A stretch of DNA of 15,561 nucleotides from CAXSEF01 sp964236585 (GCA_964236585.1 CAXSFE010000088.1:1-15561), one strand, 5' to 3'. Positions 1-7,350 are shown, numbered from the stretch's first letter. Notes: generated from the sequence alone by a model not told the origin. Program-made: numbers and translations.

Positions 1-112
1 GGCTCTGCCCAGACCCGCCAGGGGCGAGCCGCCCCTGGACCGGCCTCACTTAAGGTAAGCCATCCAAGGCGCTTCCCTTGGCGGGGTCCAGGGGCAGAGC
101 CCCTGGCCTTGC
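1..112. repeat. compound palindromic repeat, copy 1 (left end cut by window)
   Basis: The copy starts inside hairpin A (loop TCT at 4-6). Hairpin B is at 18-38, with stem CCAGGGGC/GCCCCTGG. The centre carries CTTAAGG followed by TAAGCCATCC. Hairpin B' is at 64-81 (CCAAGG/CCTTGG). Hairpin A' is at 88-106 (CCAGGGGC, loop AGA, GCCCCTGG), followed by the terminal CCTTGC. It lies downstream of the minus-strand asnB, whose stop is at 202-204. The remaining 89 bases between the repeat and asnB hold only a small inverted repeat at 187-199 (GGGCA/TGCCC). Confidence 0.85.
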
Positions 113-201
113 CTGCCTTGGGCGGCACCCTGTGTCAGCCCATCGTGCCGTTCGTATGACCCAGCCACGACGGCGCAGATACCCGTGGGCAGGCTGCCCC
201 T

Positions 202-1992
202 CTACTCTCCCAGCGTCTCGAACACGTCCCCCGCCGGCACCATCCCCAGCACGTGCGTCCGGTGCCAGAGCGCGTAGAACAGCAGAGTCCACGCCGCGAA
301 GCCACGCCCGCGGTCATCGGCATTGCGGAACAGCGCCTCCACCCGGGACGGCTCGGCGATCTCCGCGACCCCCGCCTGTGCCGCCACCAGCGGCCCCAGC
401 CGCCCGCCCTGCCCGGCGATCCACGCGCCCACCGGCACGGTGAACCCCTGCTTCGGCGCGAACGGCCGTGCCTCCGGCAACGCACCCTCCAGCCAGCGCC
501 GCAGCAGGTACTTCCCCCGTCCGCCCTGCAGCTTCAGCCGGTCCGGCAGCCGGAACCCCGCCTCCGCCACGCCCGCGTCCAGGAACGGCGTGCGCCCCTC
601 CACCCCGTGCGCCATTAGGCACCGGTCGAGCTTGAGCAGCAGGTCGTGCGGCAGCCAGTCCGCCACGTCCACCGCCTGCGCCACCCCGAGCCGGCTGCGT
701 TCCCCCCCGCCCGCCTGCGCCTCGGCCAGCGACTCGGCCATGCCCCGTGCCTCGGCCGCTGTCATCCCGTCCCGCCACCCCGCCGGCCGCGCCCGCAGCA
801 CGTCGAGCCGGTCGAAGCTGCCGCGCCCGCGCATCACCCGCCCGCCCCGCCACCACGGCCGCATCGCCTTGCGATATCGGCCATAGCCCGCGAAAACCTC
901 GTCGCCTCCCTCGCCGCACAGCACCACCTTGACCTCCTCGCGCGCACGCCGCGCCAGGAACCAGGACGGGATGATCGCGTAGTCCGCCGCCGGATCGTCC
1001 ATGCAGGCCACGATCTCCGGCAGGTGGCGCCACACCATCGCCTCGGTGACCACCACCGTGTCGTGCCGCGCGCCCGCGGCCTTCGCCACAACCGCCGCCT
1101 GCGCCCGCTCGTCCGCAGCCTCCTTCACGTCAAAACCCGCGGTGAAGGCCCTCACCGGCGCCGCGTTCAGCCGCGCCATGCACGCCAGGATCGCCGCGCT
1201 GTCCACGCCGCCCGACAGGAACAGCCCATACGGCACATCCGCGCGCTGGTGGCGCTCCACGCTACCCATCAGCGCCGCATCCAGCCGCGCCAGGGCCGCA
1301 TCCTCGCCGATCTCCTCCGGCCCCCCCGCCGGCAGCGCGGGGCGCCGCGAGCGCTCCAGCACGTGTCCGTCCGAGACGCGCAGCGTCTCGCCTGGCAGCA
1401 CCCGACGGATCCCGGGAAAGATCGTCTCCTCCCCGGTGGTGAACTGCAGCTGTAGCAGTTCGTCGCGCGCCGCCGGCCTGACCTCTCGCCGGACCAGCCC
1501 CGCCGCCAGCAGCGCCTGCGGCTCCGAGGCGAACGCCAGCCCGCCGTCAACCGCCGCGGTGTAGAGCGGCTTGATGCCGAACGGATCGCGCGACAGCGTC
1601 AGGCTGCGCCCGCTCCTCTCGTGGATCGCGATCGCATACATTCCCTGCAGCGCGTCCGCATACGACACCCCGTCGCGCAGGTACAGATGCAGGGGCGGCT
1701 CGCAGTCGCTGCCGGTGGCGAACGCCACACCCGGCATCGCCGCCCGCAGCTCGCGGTCGTTGTAGATCTCCCCGTTCGCCACCAGCGACGCCGCGCCTGC
1801 GAAGATCGGCTGGTCGCCGCCCTCAAGGTCCACGATCGCCAGCCGCGTGTGCACCATCGCCACGCGCCCGACCACGCTGTGCCCGAACCCGTCCGGCCCC
1901 CGGTGCGCCAGCGCCTGCGCCAGCGCCGCCACCGTCGCCGGGTCCGGCGGCTTCGCTCCGCCCGACAGCGCCAGTCCCGCGATGCCGCACAT
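202..1992 (-). CDS. asnB: asparagine synthase (glutamine-hydrolysing)
   Basis: This 596-residue protein fits a class II glutamine amidotransferase fused to an ATP-dependent synthetase domain. It should transfer ammonia from glutamine to a carboxylate, normally aspartate to asparagine, in the cytoplasm. The start is fixed by the N-terminal nucleophile: Met1 is followed at once by Cys2 in MCGIAGL, and Cys2 must be exposed after Met removal. HRGPDGFG and DPFGIKPLY belong to the glutaminase domain. The ATP-pyrophosphate loop SGGVDS is at residues 260-265, followed by CGEGGDEVFAGYGRYRK and a GRTPFLD motif. Length is normal for bacterial AsnB. The ATG shares one base (TGATG) with the stop of the glycosyltransferase gene upstream, so the two are probably translationally coupled. 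AsnB-like enzymes in glycan loci sometimes amidate sugar acids instead of aspartate; sequence alone cannot decide this here. Confidence 0.93.
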   Translation of the reverse strand: MCGIAGLALSGGAKPPDPATVAALAQALAHRGPDGFGHSVVGRVAMVHTRLAIVDLEGGDQPIFAGAASLVANGEIYNDRELRAAMPGVAFATGSDCEPPLHLYLRDGVSYADALQGMYAIAIHERSGRSLTLSRDPFGIKPLYTAAVDGGLAFASEPQALLAAGLVRREVRPAARDELLQLQFTTGEETIFPGIRRVLPGETLRVSDGHVLERSRRPALPAGGPEEIGEDAALARLDAALMGSVERHQRADVPYGLFLSGGVDSAAILACMARLNAAPVRAFTAGFDVKEAADERAQAAVVAKAAGARHDTVVVTEAMVWRHLPEIVACMDDPAADYAIIPSWFLARRAREEVKVVLCGEGGDEVFAGYGRYRKAMRPWWRGGRVMRGRGSFDRLDVLRARPAGWRDGMTAAEARGMAESLAEAQAGGGERSRLGVAQAVDVADWLPHDLLLKLDRCLMAHGVEGRTPFLDAGVAEAGFRLPDRLKLQGGRGKYLLRRWLEGALPEARPFAPKQGFTVPVGAWIAGQGGRLGPLVAAQAGVAEIAEPSRVEALFRNADDRGRGFAAWTLLFYALWHRTHVLGMVPAGDVFETLGE

Positions 1993-3062
1993 CAGCGCCG
2001 CTCCACGCTGCCCAGGAACGCCCGCCACTGCGCCAGCACCGGCGCCTCCGCATGCGCCCGCTCGAACTCCGCCCGCCCCGCCGCCGCCAGCCGCGACGCC
2101 AGCGCTTGGTCCCCCAGCACCGCGCCGATCGCCCCGGCCAGCGCGACATCGTCCTCCACCGCCACCAGCCGCCCGGTGCGGCCGTCCTCGATCAGCTCCG
2201 CCGGCCCCGCCGCCGCCGCAGCCACCACCGGCCGCGCCGCGGAGAACGCCTCCAGCACCACGTTGCCCAGCGGCTCCTGCCGCGACGGGCACACCAGCAC
2301 GTCGCACGCCGCCAGCAGCCCAGCGCCGTCCTGCGTCCACCCCGGCAGGTGCACCCTCTCCGCCACGCCCTCGCCGAGCGCCAACCGCTCCAGCGCCGCC
2401 CGCTCCGGCCCTTCGCCCGCGATCACCACATGCACCCCCGGCAGCCCCCGCATCGCCCGGACCAGGACGTCGAACCCCTTGTTGCGGTGCAGCCGCCCGA
2501 GCGCCAGCACCACCGGCACGCCCTCCGGCACAGGCATCCGCGCCATCCCGACCATGCCCCTCGGCCACGCCCTGGCCCCGGCCAGGTCCGGAGCGAAATT
2601 CGGCAGGTGACGCACCCGCGCCGCGGGCCAGCCCTGCGCCACGATCCACGCCGCCAGTCCGCGCGTGTTCGCCACCAGCTGGTCGCAGCGCCGGAACCGC
2701 GACAGGTCATAGTACCCGCCCAGCCGCCCCGCCAGCACCCATTCCCCCCGCGGCGCGAACCGCGCCGCCCGCCCCATCCAGGCCACCGCCACCCGCGGCG
2801 CGAACCGGCGCAGCACCCCGCGCAGCCTCGGCCGGGTCAGCAGGTCCAGCGCTCCCCCGAACCCCAGCCCGACCGGCGCCAGCCCCGCCGCCCGCAGCCG
2901 TGCCACCCGCCCCGCATCACGCCTGACCACCGGCAGCACGCTGTCGCCCGCCCGGTGCAGCGCCACCGACAGCCGCTCGAAGAACAGCTCCGCCCCGCCC
3001 TCCGGCGCGCCCGCCATGACCTGCGCCACCCGCACGACCGTGTCGCCGGCCTCCCGGCTCAT
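1992..3062 (-). CDS. glycosyltransferase, GT4-like (GT-B fold)
   Basis: This 356-residue protein resembles retaining GT-B glycosyltransferases of family 4, which transfer a sugar from a nucleotide donor to a growing surface glycan at the cytoplasmic face of the inner membrane. The N-terminal half opens with a Rossmann strand and a glycine-rich turn (VAQVMAGAPEGGAELF), as in many GT4 proteins. The C-terminal half has ALGRLHRNKGFDVLVRAM and the family E-x7-E motif in EPLGNVVLE, with Glu263 and Glu271, followed by ARPVVA and ELIEDGRTGRLV. The start at 3062 overlaps the stop of the preceding GT9 gene by four bases (ATGA), which favours it over longer in-frame starts. Donor and acceptor sugars are unknown. 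The setting suggests LPS core, O-antigen or capsule synthesis. Confidence 0.88.
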   Translation of the reverse strand: MSREAGDTVVRVAQVMAGAPEGGAELFFERLSVALHRAGDSVLPVVRRDAGRVARLRAAGLAPVGLGFGGALDLLTRPRLRGVLRRFAPRVAVAWMGRAARFAPRGEWVLAGRLGGYYDLSRFRRCDQLVANTRGLAAWIVAQGWPAARVRHLPNFAPDLAGARAWPRGMVGMARMPVPEGVPVVLALGRLHRNKGFDVLVRAMRGLPGVHVVIAGEGPERAALERLALGEGVAERVHLPGWTQDGAGLLAACDVLVCPSRQEPLGNVVLEAFSAARPVVAAAAAGPAELIEDGRTGRLVAVEDDVALAGAIGAVLGDQALASRLAAAGRAEFERAHAEAPVLAQWRAFLGSVERR

Positions 3063-3967
3063 GCCCGGACGCGGGCCCGTGCCAGCAGGACCTCCGCCGC
3101 CCCGATCACCGCCTCGACGGTGAGCGCCCCGATCGCCGCCCCGCCTGCCGGCCCCTCGGCTGCCACCGCTGCCGCGCACGGCCCGGACGGCGCATACTCC
3201 GACGCCGGCGTCGGTCCGAACAACCCCAGCGTCGGCGCCCCTGCCGCGGCCGCCAGGTGCATCAGCCCGGAGTCATTGCCCACGAACACAGCACAGCGCG
3301 CCAGACACGCCGCCGCCCCGGGAAGCGTCAGCCGCCCCACCAAGTCCACCGCCCCCGGCAGCGCCGCCAGCAGCGGCGCCGCCATCGCGCGCTCCGCCTC
3401 CCCGGGCCCCGCGAACACCGCTGGCCTGGCCCCCGGCCGTCCTGCCAGCAGCGCGCGCGCCACCGCCGCGAACCGGTCCGCCGGCCACACCTTGCCCGCC
3501 CAGTTCGCCGTCGGCCCGAGCCCGATCCAGCCTTCCCCCGGCAGCAGCGCCGCAGCCTCCGCCCGGTCCGCCTCCCCGGTCCACGCCACCGGCAGCGGCG
3601 GCGGATCGAGCCCCAGCACCCCCGCCAGATGCCCGAGGCGGTGCCCGGGCCGTCGGCCGCCGCGCATCACCCGTCGCCGCCGCGCCGGCAGCAGGAACGA
3701 CAGCGCCGAGCCGCGCAGATCCACCACCAGGTCCCACCACGTCCACGCCGTGCGCGCCCACAGCGCCACCCAGTGCGTGTCGTGCCGGCGCTTCTCCATC
3801 ACCAGCGTCGCCTCGCGCTGCGGCATCCTGTCGAACAGTTCCGCCGCCACCGGCCCGCAGGCCACCGTGATCCGCGCCTCGGGATACGTCCGGATCAGAT
3901 GGTCAAGCAGACCGGTCGAGAGCACCGCATCGCCGATGCGGGTCGCGGTCAGGAACAGGATGCGCAT
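3059..3967 (-). CDS. glycosyltransferase family 9 (ADP-heptose:LPS heptosyltransferase-like)
   Basis: This 302-residue protein looks like a GT9 enzyme of the WaaC/WaaF/RfaQ group, which add heptose from ADP-heptose to LPS core. The N-terminus MRILFLTATRIGDAVLS is the typical GT9 opening, with the glycine-aspartate pair near the acceptor site. The C-terminal donor site shows FVGNDSGLMHLAAA (Asn231, Asp232, Gly234, His237), then GAPTLGLFGPT, the best-conserved part of the family. It is slightly shorter than WaaF (about 350 residues). The chosen ATG matches the family N-terminus; an upstream extension would translate the tandem repeat at 3998-4061. It is the first gene of a three-gene minus-strand unit, and hldD, which makes the donor ADP-heptose, lies 1.5 kb away. 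Exact acceptor specificity cannot be assigned, so no symbol is given. Confidence 0.88.
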   Translation of the reverse strand: MRILFLTATRIGDAVLSTGLLDHLIRTYPEARITVACGPVAAELFDRMPQREATLVMEKRRHDTHWVALWARTAWTWWDLVVDLRGSALSFLLPARRRRVMRGGRRPGHRLGHLAGVLGLDPPPLPVAWTGEADRAEAAALLPGEGWIGLGPTANWAGKVWPADRFAAVARALLAGRPGARPAVFAGPGEAERAMAAPLLAALPGAVDLVGRLTLPGAAACLARCAVFVGNDSGLMHLAAAAGAPTLGLFGPTPASEYAPSGPCAAAVAAEGPAGGAAIGALTVEAVIGAAEVLLARARVRA

Positions 3968-3997
3968 GGCGGGCGTGTAGCACAGGAGGGTGCCGAC

Positions 3998-4061
3998 AGG
4001 GCCAGAGGCTCCCAGGGCCAGAGGCTCCCAGGGCCAGAGGCTCCCAGGGCCAGAGGGCTCC
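3998..4061. repeat. tandem array, four 16-bp units
   Basis: Three identical units of AGGGCCAGAGGCTCCC at 3998-4013, 4014-4029 and 4030-4045 are followed by a fourth, altered unit at 4046-4061. The unit resembles the left arm of hairpin A in the palindromic repeat at 9799-9960 (GGCCAGAGGCTC), so the array probably arose by slippage within a copy of that repeat. It lies in the 182-bp gap between the divergent GT9 and ygfZ genes and could affect the promoters of both. Confidence 0.9.
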
Positions 4062-4118
4062 GCCCCGATCACGACCGTCCGCCTGCCAGCCCGGCAGGCA
4101 GCACGGCTCCGGCCTTGC
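4062..4118. repeat. decayed right half of a compound palindromic repeat
   Basis: A 7-bp stem GCCTGCC/GGCAGGC with a 5-base loop lies at 4081-4099, and the segment ends in CCTTGC at 4113-4118, the terminal signature of the repeat family. The usual AGA-loop hairpin is absent. Together with the tandem array it appears to be a degenerate copy. The end of ygfZ's upstream region (4119-4149) shows no clear promoter or ribosome binding site. Confidence 0.45.
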
Positions 4119-4149
4119 TTCGCCCCGCTCCGCCGCCCACGTTCTCCCG

Positions 4150-4968
4150 ATGACCCTTGCCCATCTCCCGAACCGCACGGTGCTCGCCGTCACGGGTGCG
4201 GACCGCGTCGCATTCCTGCAGGGCCTGGTGTCCAACGACGTCGCCCTTGCCGAGTCCGGTCGTGCCGTCTGGGCCGCGCTCCTGACCCCGCAGGGCAGAT
4301 GGCTCGCCGACTTCTTCATCCTGTCGGACGGCGAGCGCCTCCTGCTCGACTGCGAGGCCGCCCAGGCCCCCGAGCTCGCCCGCCGCCTGCTCCGCTACCG
4401 CCTGCGCGCCAGGGCCGCCATCGACTCCGCCGCGCTCGCGGTCCACGCCGCTTGGGGCGGGCCGCCACCCGACGCCCCGGACACCGTCGCCGCCCCTGAC
4501 CCCCGCCTGCCAGAGGCCGGCTGGCGCGTCCTCGCCCCCTCGCCGCTCGCCCCTGCCGACGGCGGCGCCTGGGACACCCACCGCCTGCGCCTGGGCCTGC
4601 CTGACGGCTCGCGCGATATGGAGCCGGAGAAATCCACGCTCCTGGAAGCCGGCTTCGACGAGCTGTCCGGCGTGTCGTGGACCAAGGGCTGCTACATGGG
4701 CCAGGAGCTGACCGCGCGCACCCGCTACCGGGGCCTGCTCAAGCGCCGCCTCGTCCCGGTCGACACCACCGGCCATGCCCTCCCGCCGTCCGGCACCCCG
4801 GTGCTGCGCGACCAGACGGAGGTCGGCACCCTGCGTTCCAGCCGCGACGGTCTTGGCCTCGCCCTGCTCCGGCTGGACGCGCTGCACGGGCCCCTGACGT
4901 GCGGCGACGCGACGCTGGCGCCACGAATTCCGGCCTGGATGCGCCTACCGGAACCTGCCGCGCATTAG
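4150..4968 (+). CDS. ygfZ: YgfZ/GcvT folate-binding protein
   Basis: This 272-residue protein belongs to the YgfZ (IBA57) family, which uses tetrahydrofolate to help assemble or repair [4Fe-4S] clusters on a subset of enzymes in the cytoplasm. The family signature K-G-C-Y-x-G-Q-E is present as KGCYMGQELTAR at residues 179-190, with the key cysteine at 181. The N-terminal part (RVAFLQGLVSNDV, then LLTPQGRWLADFFI) matches the folate-binding GcvT-like fold. It is a little shorter than E. coli YgfZ (326 residues), as is common in alphaproteobacteria. There is no obvious Shine-Dalgarno before the ATG. The gene stands alone, divergent from the glycosyltransferase unit and convergent with ubiK. The 3' gap to ubiK is almost wholly a palindromic repeat. 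Confidence 0.93.
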   Translation: MTLAHLPNRTVLAVTGADRVAFLQGLVSNDVALAESGRAVWAALLTPQGRWLADFFILSDGERLLLDCEAAQAPELARRLLRYRLRARAAIDSAALAVHAAWGGPPPDAPDTVAAPDPRLPEAGWRVLAPSPLAPADGGAWDTHRLRLGLPDGSRDMEPEKSTLLEAGFDELSGVSWTKGCYMGQELTARTRYRGLLKRRLVPVDTTGHALPPSGTPVLRDQTEVGTLRSSRDGLGLALLRLDALHGPLTCGDATLAPRIPAWMRLPEPAAH

Positions 4969-4971
4969 AAA

Positions 4972-5092
4972 GCAAGACTGGGCTCTGCCCAGACCCGCAA
5001 AGGGTCCGAGGACCCTTTGATCCCTTGACTTAAGGGAAGCCATCCAAGGGGCTTCCCTTGGCGGGGTCCAGGGGCAGAGCCCCTGGCCTTCC
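4972..5092. repeat. compound palindromic repeat, copy filling the ygfZ/ubiK gap
   Basis: Hairpin A is at 4978-4992 (CTGGGC, loop TCT, GCCCAG). Hairpin B is at 4998-5019 and is unlike the other copies: a 10-bp stem CAAAGGGTCC/GGACCCTTTG with only two bases (GA) between the arms. The centre has CTTAAGGGAAGCCATCC. Hairpin B' is at 5044-5061 (CCAAGGG/CCCTTGG) and A' at 5068-5086 (CCAGGGGC, loop AGA, GCCCCTGG). The element begins a few bases after the ygfZ stop and ends against the ubiK stop, so it is placed to end transcription from both sides. No T-tract follows either outer hairpin. Confidence 0.88.
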
Positions 5093-5392
5093 TTAGTCCA
5101 CCAGCCCCGGCAGCACGTCCTCCGGGTCGGGCCGCCCGAGCTCCAGGGCCGCCACCCGCGCCTCCAGAGCCGCAACCCGCCCCTCCGCCGCCTCCTGTCC
5201 CATCCGTGCGTTCGCCGCGAGCTCGGCGACCGCGTCCAGCTCCTCGCGCCGCACCAGGTCCAGCCGCCGCACGACCTCGTCCACCCGGGTGCGCACCACC
5301 GCCTCGATCTCGTCGCGCATCCCGCTCAGGGCGGAGAACGCCCCGCCGGCAAGCCCTGCGAGATCGTCGAGGATGCGGGGACGGTCGGTCAT
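5093..5392 (-). CDS. ubiK: ubiquinone biosynthesis accessory factor UbiK (BMFP domain)
   Basis: This 99-residue protein matches the UbiK/YqiC family of small coiled-coil proteins with a BMFP (membrane fusogenic) domain. In E. coli UbiK binds UbiJ and supports the late, aerobic steps of ubiquinone synthesis. The N-terminal MTDRPRILDDLAGLAGGAF is the expected amphipathic helix. RREELDAVAELAANARM corresponds to the conserved REEFDV-like segment, and VAALEARVAALE is the C-terminal coiled coil with heptad leucines. The tail GRPDPEDVLPGLVD is acidic. The start is supported by an AGGAGA Shine-Dalgarno eight bases upstream. It is divergent from hldD across a 107-bp gap. The family is short and low in complexity, so the assignment rests on the overall pattern more than on catalytic residues. 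Confidence 0.88.
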   Translation of the reverse strand: MTDRPRILDDLAGLAGGAFSALSGMRDEIEAVVRTRVDEVVRRLDLVRREELDAVAELAANARMGQEAAEGRVAALEARVAALELGRPDPEDVLPGLVD

Positions 5393-5400
5393 GGCGGATC

Positions 5401-5406
5401 TCTCCT
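5401..5406 (-). promoter_or_regulatory. ribosome binding site of ubiK
   Basis: On the minus strand this reads AGGAGA, with eight bases to the ATG ending at 5392. It is one of the strongest Shine-Dalgarno matches in the window and fixes the ubiK start. Confidence 0.75.
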
Positions 5407-5486
5407 GGATGGGCGGCTGCCGGACGTCGCGGGCAGGCCGATCGATGCTGCTGGAGTGAGGGCTATGTGGGCGCGCGACACAACCG

Positions 5487-5492
5487 TATAAG
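5487..5492 (+). promoter_or_regulatory. possible -10 element for a leaderless hldD transcript
   Basis: TATAAG matches five of six bases of the sigma-70 -10 consensus and stands out in this GC-rich gap. Seven bases separate it from the A of the hldD ATG at 5500, so transcription could start on the start codon. No good -35 hexamer is visible at 16-18 bp spacing (TATGTG at 17), so the call is weak. Confidence 0.28.
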
Positions 5493-5499
5493 CGGCGCC

Positions 5500-6480
5500 A
5501 TGATCGTGGTCACCGGCGGCGCAGGCTTCATCGGCTCCTGCCTGCACGCGGCGCTGTCGGCGCGCGGGCACGAGACCGCGATCGTCGACTGGCTGGGCAC
5601 CGACTCGAAGTGGCGCAACATCGCGGGCCATCCCCCCACCCGCCTCGTCGCCCCTGAACAGCTGGACAACTTCCTCGCCGGCGACGAGGCCGCGCAGATC
5701 GAGGCGGTCTTCCACCTCGGCGCCGTCAGCGAGACCACCGCCGTCGACGCCGACCTGGTCTGGCGCACCAACGTCGAGCTGCCGCTGCGCCTGTGGCACT
5801 GGTGCGCCCGCCACGAGGTCCGCCTCGTCTACGCCTCCTCCGCCGCGACCTACGGCGACGGCTCGGCGGGCTTCGACGACGACCCCAAGCTGCTGCAGCG
5901 CCTGCGCCCGCTGAACCTCTACGGCTGGTCCAAGCACGTGTTCGACCTGCGCGTCATGACCATGCTCGCCAGCGGCATTCCCGCTCCGCCGCAGTGGGCC
6001 GGCCTGAAGTTCTTCAACGTCTACGGCCCCAACGAATACCACAAGGGCCGCATGATTTCCGTCGTGAAGGTCAAGCACGACGAGGTCGCCGCAGGCCGCC
6101 CCGCCTACCTGTTCCGCTCCGAGCACGCTGACCTGCCCGACGGGGCGCAGCGGCGCGACTTCATCTGGGTCGGCGACGTGGTCGACGTCATGCTGTGGCT
6201 GCTCGACACGCCCGCCGTGTCCGGCCTGTTCAACTGCGGCACCGGCGCCGCGCGCACCTACCTCGACCTCGCCCACGCCGTGTGCGACGCCATGGACCGG
6301 CCCCGCGCCATCGAGTTCGTCGACATGCCCGAGACCCTGCGCGGCCAGTACCAGTCCTTCACCGAGGCCAGCCCCGACCGCCTGCGCGCCGCCGGCTACG
6401 CGGGCCAGTTCACCCCCCTCGAGGATGGCATCCGCCGCTACGTGCAGGACCACCTGCACGCCCCCTCCCCCTACCTCTGA
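5500..6480 (+). CDS. hldD: ADP-L-glycero-D-manno-heptose 6-epimerase
   Basis: This 326-residue cytoplasmic enzyme belongs to the extended short-chain dehydrogenase family. It epimerises ADP-D-glycero-manno-heptose to the L-glycero form, the last step in making the LPS heptose donor. The NAD(P)-binding loop TGGAGFIG is at residues 5-12. The catalytic Y-x-x-x-K pair is Tyr141/Lys145 in LYGWSK, close to E. coli HldD numbering (140/144). The diagnostic KFFNVYGPNEYHKGRMIS matches the family KYFNVYGP-HKG signature and separates it from general UDP-sugar epimerases. Length is normal. The start is where the family begins (MIVVTGG); there is no Shine-Dalgarno, so translation may be leaderless. It heads a plus-strand series with lgt 15 bases downstream. 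The GT9 gene on the other strand is a likely user of its product. Confidence 0.95.
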   Translation: MIVVTGGAGFIGSCLHAALSARGHETAIVDWLGTDSKWRNIAGHPPTRLVAPEQLDNFLAGDEAAQIEAVFHLGAVSETTAVDADLVWRTNVELPLRLWHWCARHEVRLVYASSAATYGDGSAGFDDDPKLLQRLRPLNLYGWSKHVFDLRVMTMLASGIPAPPQWAGLKFFNVYGPNEYHKGRMISVVKVKHDEVAAGRPAYLFRSEHADLPDGAQRRDFIWVGDVVDVMLWLLDTPAVSGLFNCGTGAARTYLDLAHAVCDAMDRPRAIEFVDMPETLRGQYQSFTEASPDRLRAAGYAGQFTPLEDGIRRYVQDHLHAPSPYL

Positions 6481-6495
6481 GGCGCCGCCGTTCCC

Positions 6496-7350
6496 ATGCT
6501 CCCCGTGCTGATGTTCCCCCAGTTCGATCCCGTGCTCATCCATCTCGGCCCGCTGCAGATCCGCTGGTACGCGCTCGCCTACATCGTCAGCCTGCTGATC
6601 GGCTGGCGCGTCATGCGCCGCCTCGCCCTGCGCACGCCCGCCGTCGCCACCGAGCTGCAGACCGACGACTTCCTCACCTGGGCCACGCTTGGCGTCGTGC
6701 TCGGCGGCCGCATCGGCTACGTCCTGTTCTACCAGCCGGAGCTGTACCTCTCCCACCCGTTCGACGCGCTGGCCGTCTGGCAGGGCGGCATGAGCTTCCA
6801 CGGCGGCATGCTCGGCGTGGTCTGCGCCCTGGTCCTCTACACCTGGCGCGAGCGCATCCCGCTGCTCGGCTTCGCCGACCGCCTGGCCGTCGTCACCCCG
6901 ATCGGCCTCGGCCTCGGCCGCACCGCCAACTTCATCAATGGCGAGCTGTGGGGCCGCCCCGCCCCCGACTGGCTGCCCTGGGCCATGGTCTTCCCCAACG
7001 GCGGCCCGATCCCGCGCCACCCGAGCCAGCTCTACCAGGCGCTGATGGAAGGCCTCCTGCTGTTCATCCTGCTCTGGGCCTGCGCCGCCCGACCCGCCAT
7101 CCGCGCCCGCTTCGGCCTGCTCACCGGCATCTTCCTCGCCGGCTACGGCCTGGCGCGCATCGTCGGCGAGCTGTTCCGCCAGCCCGACCCGTTCCTCGGC
7201 TATCTCTGGCAGGGCGCCACGATGGGCCAGCTGCTGTCGCTGCCGATGATCGTCGCCGGCGCGGCCCTGGCAGCCTGGGCCTGCACCCGCCCGCCGGTCA
7301 CGGCGGTCCCTCCTGCCCTGCGCATGCCCAATGCGATCGCCACTCCCTGA
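6496..7350 (+). CDS. lgt: prolipoprotein diacylglyceryl transferase
   Basis: Lgt is a multi-pass inner-membrane enzyme that transfers diacylglycerol from phosphatidylglycerol to the lipobox cysteine of prolipoproteins, the first step of lipoprotein maturation. The 284-residue sequence has about seven hydrophobic spans. It shows the catalytic-region His102 in SFHGGMLG (E. coli His103), and Arg142 and Asn145 in the Lgt signature GRTANFINGELWGRP. It also has GGRIGYVLFYQ and RHPSQLYQALMEG. Length is normal. A second in-frame ATG at 6511 is possible, but the first keeps the 15-base spacing after hldD. It is followed after 63 bases by the GNAT-methyltransferase fusion. A lipoprotein precursor, a likely substrate, is encoded three genes downstream. 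Confidence 0.96.
   Translation: MLPVLMFPQFDPVLIHLGPLQIRWYALAYIVSLLIGWRVMRRLALRTPAVATELQTDDFLTWATLGVVLGGRIGYVLFYQPELYLSHPFDALAVWQGGMSFHGGMLGVVCALVLYTWRERIPLLGFADRLAVVTPIGLGLGRTANFINGELWGRPAPDWLPWAMVFPNGGPIPRHPSQLYQALMEGLLLFILLWACAARPAIRARFGLLTGIFLAGYGLARIVGELFRQPDPFLGYLWQGATMGQLLSLPMIVAGAALAAWACTRPPVTAVPPALRMPNAIATP

Noticed and set aside
1993..2649. In-frame N-terminal extension of asnB to 2649.
   Set aside because: The class II amidotransferase needs Cys2 exposed right after Met1, which fixes the start at 1992. The extension overlaps the GT4 gene in another frame.
3998..4061. The tandem array as a possible CRISPR array.
   Set aside because: Units are 16 bp and directly adjacent with no spacers, and no cas gene is present.
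3968..4072. In-frame upstream start for the GT9 gene that would translate the 16-bp tandem array.
   Set aside because: GT9 proteins begin at the MRILFLTATRIGDA segment; the extension is low-complexity repeat with no family counterpart.
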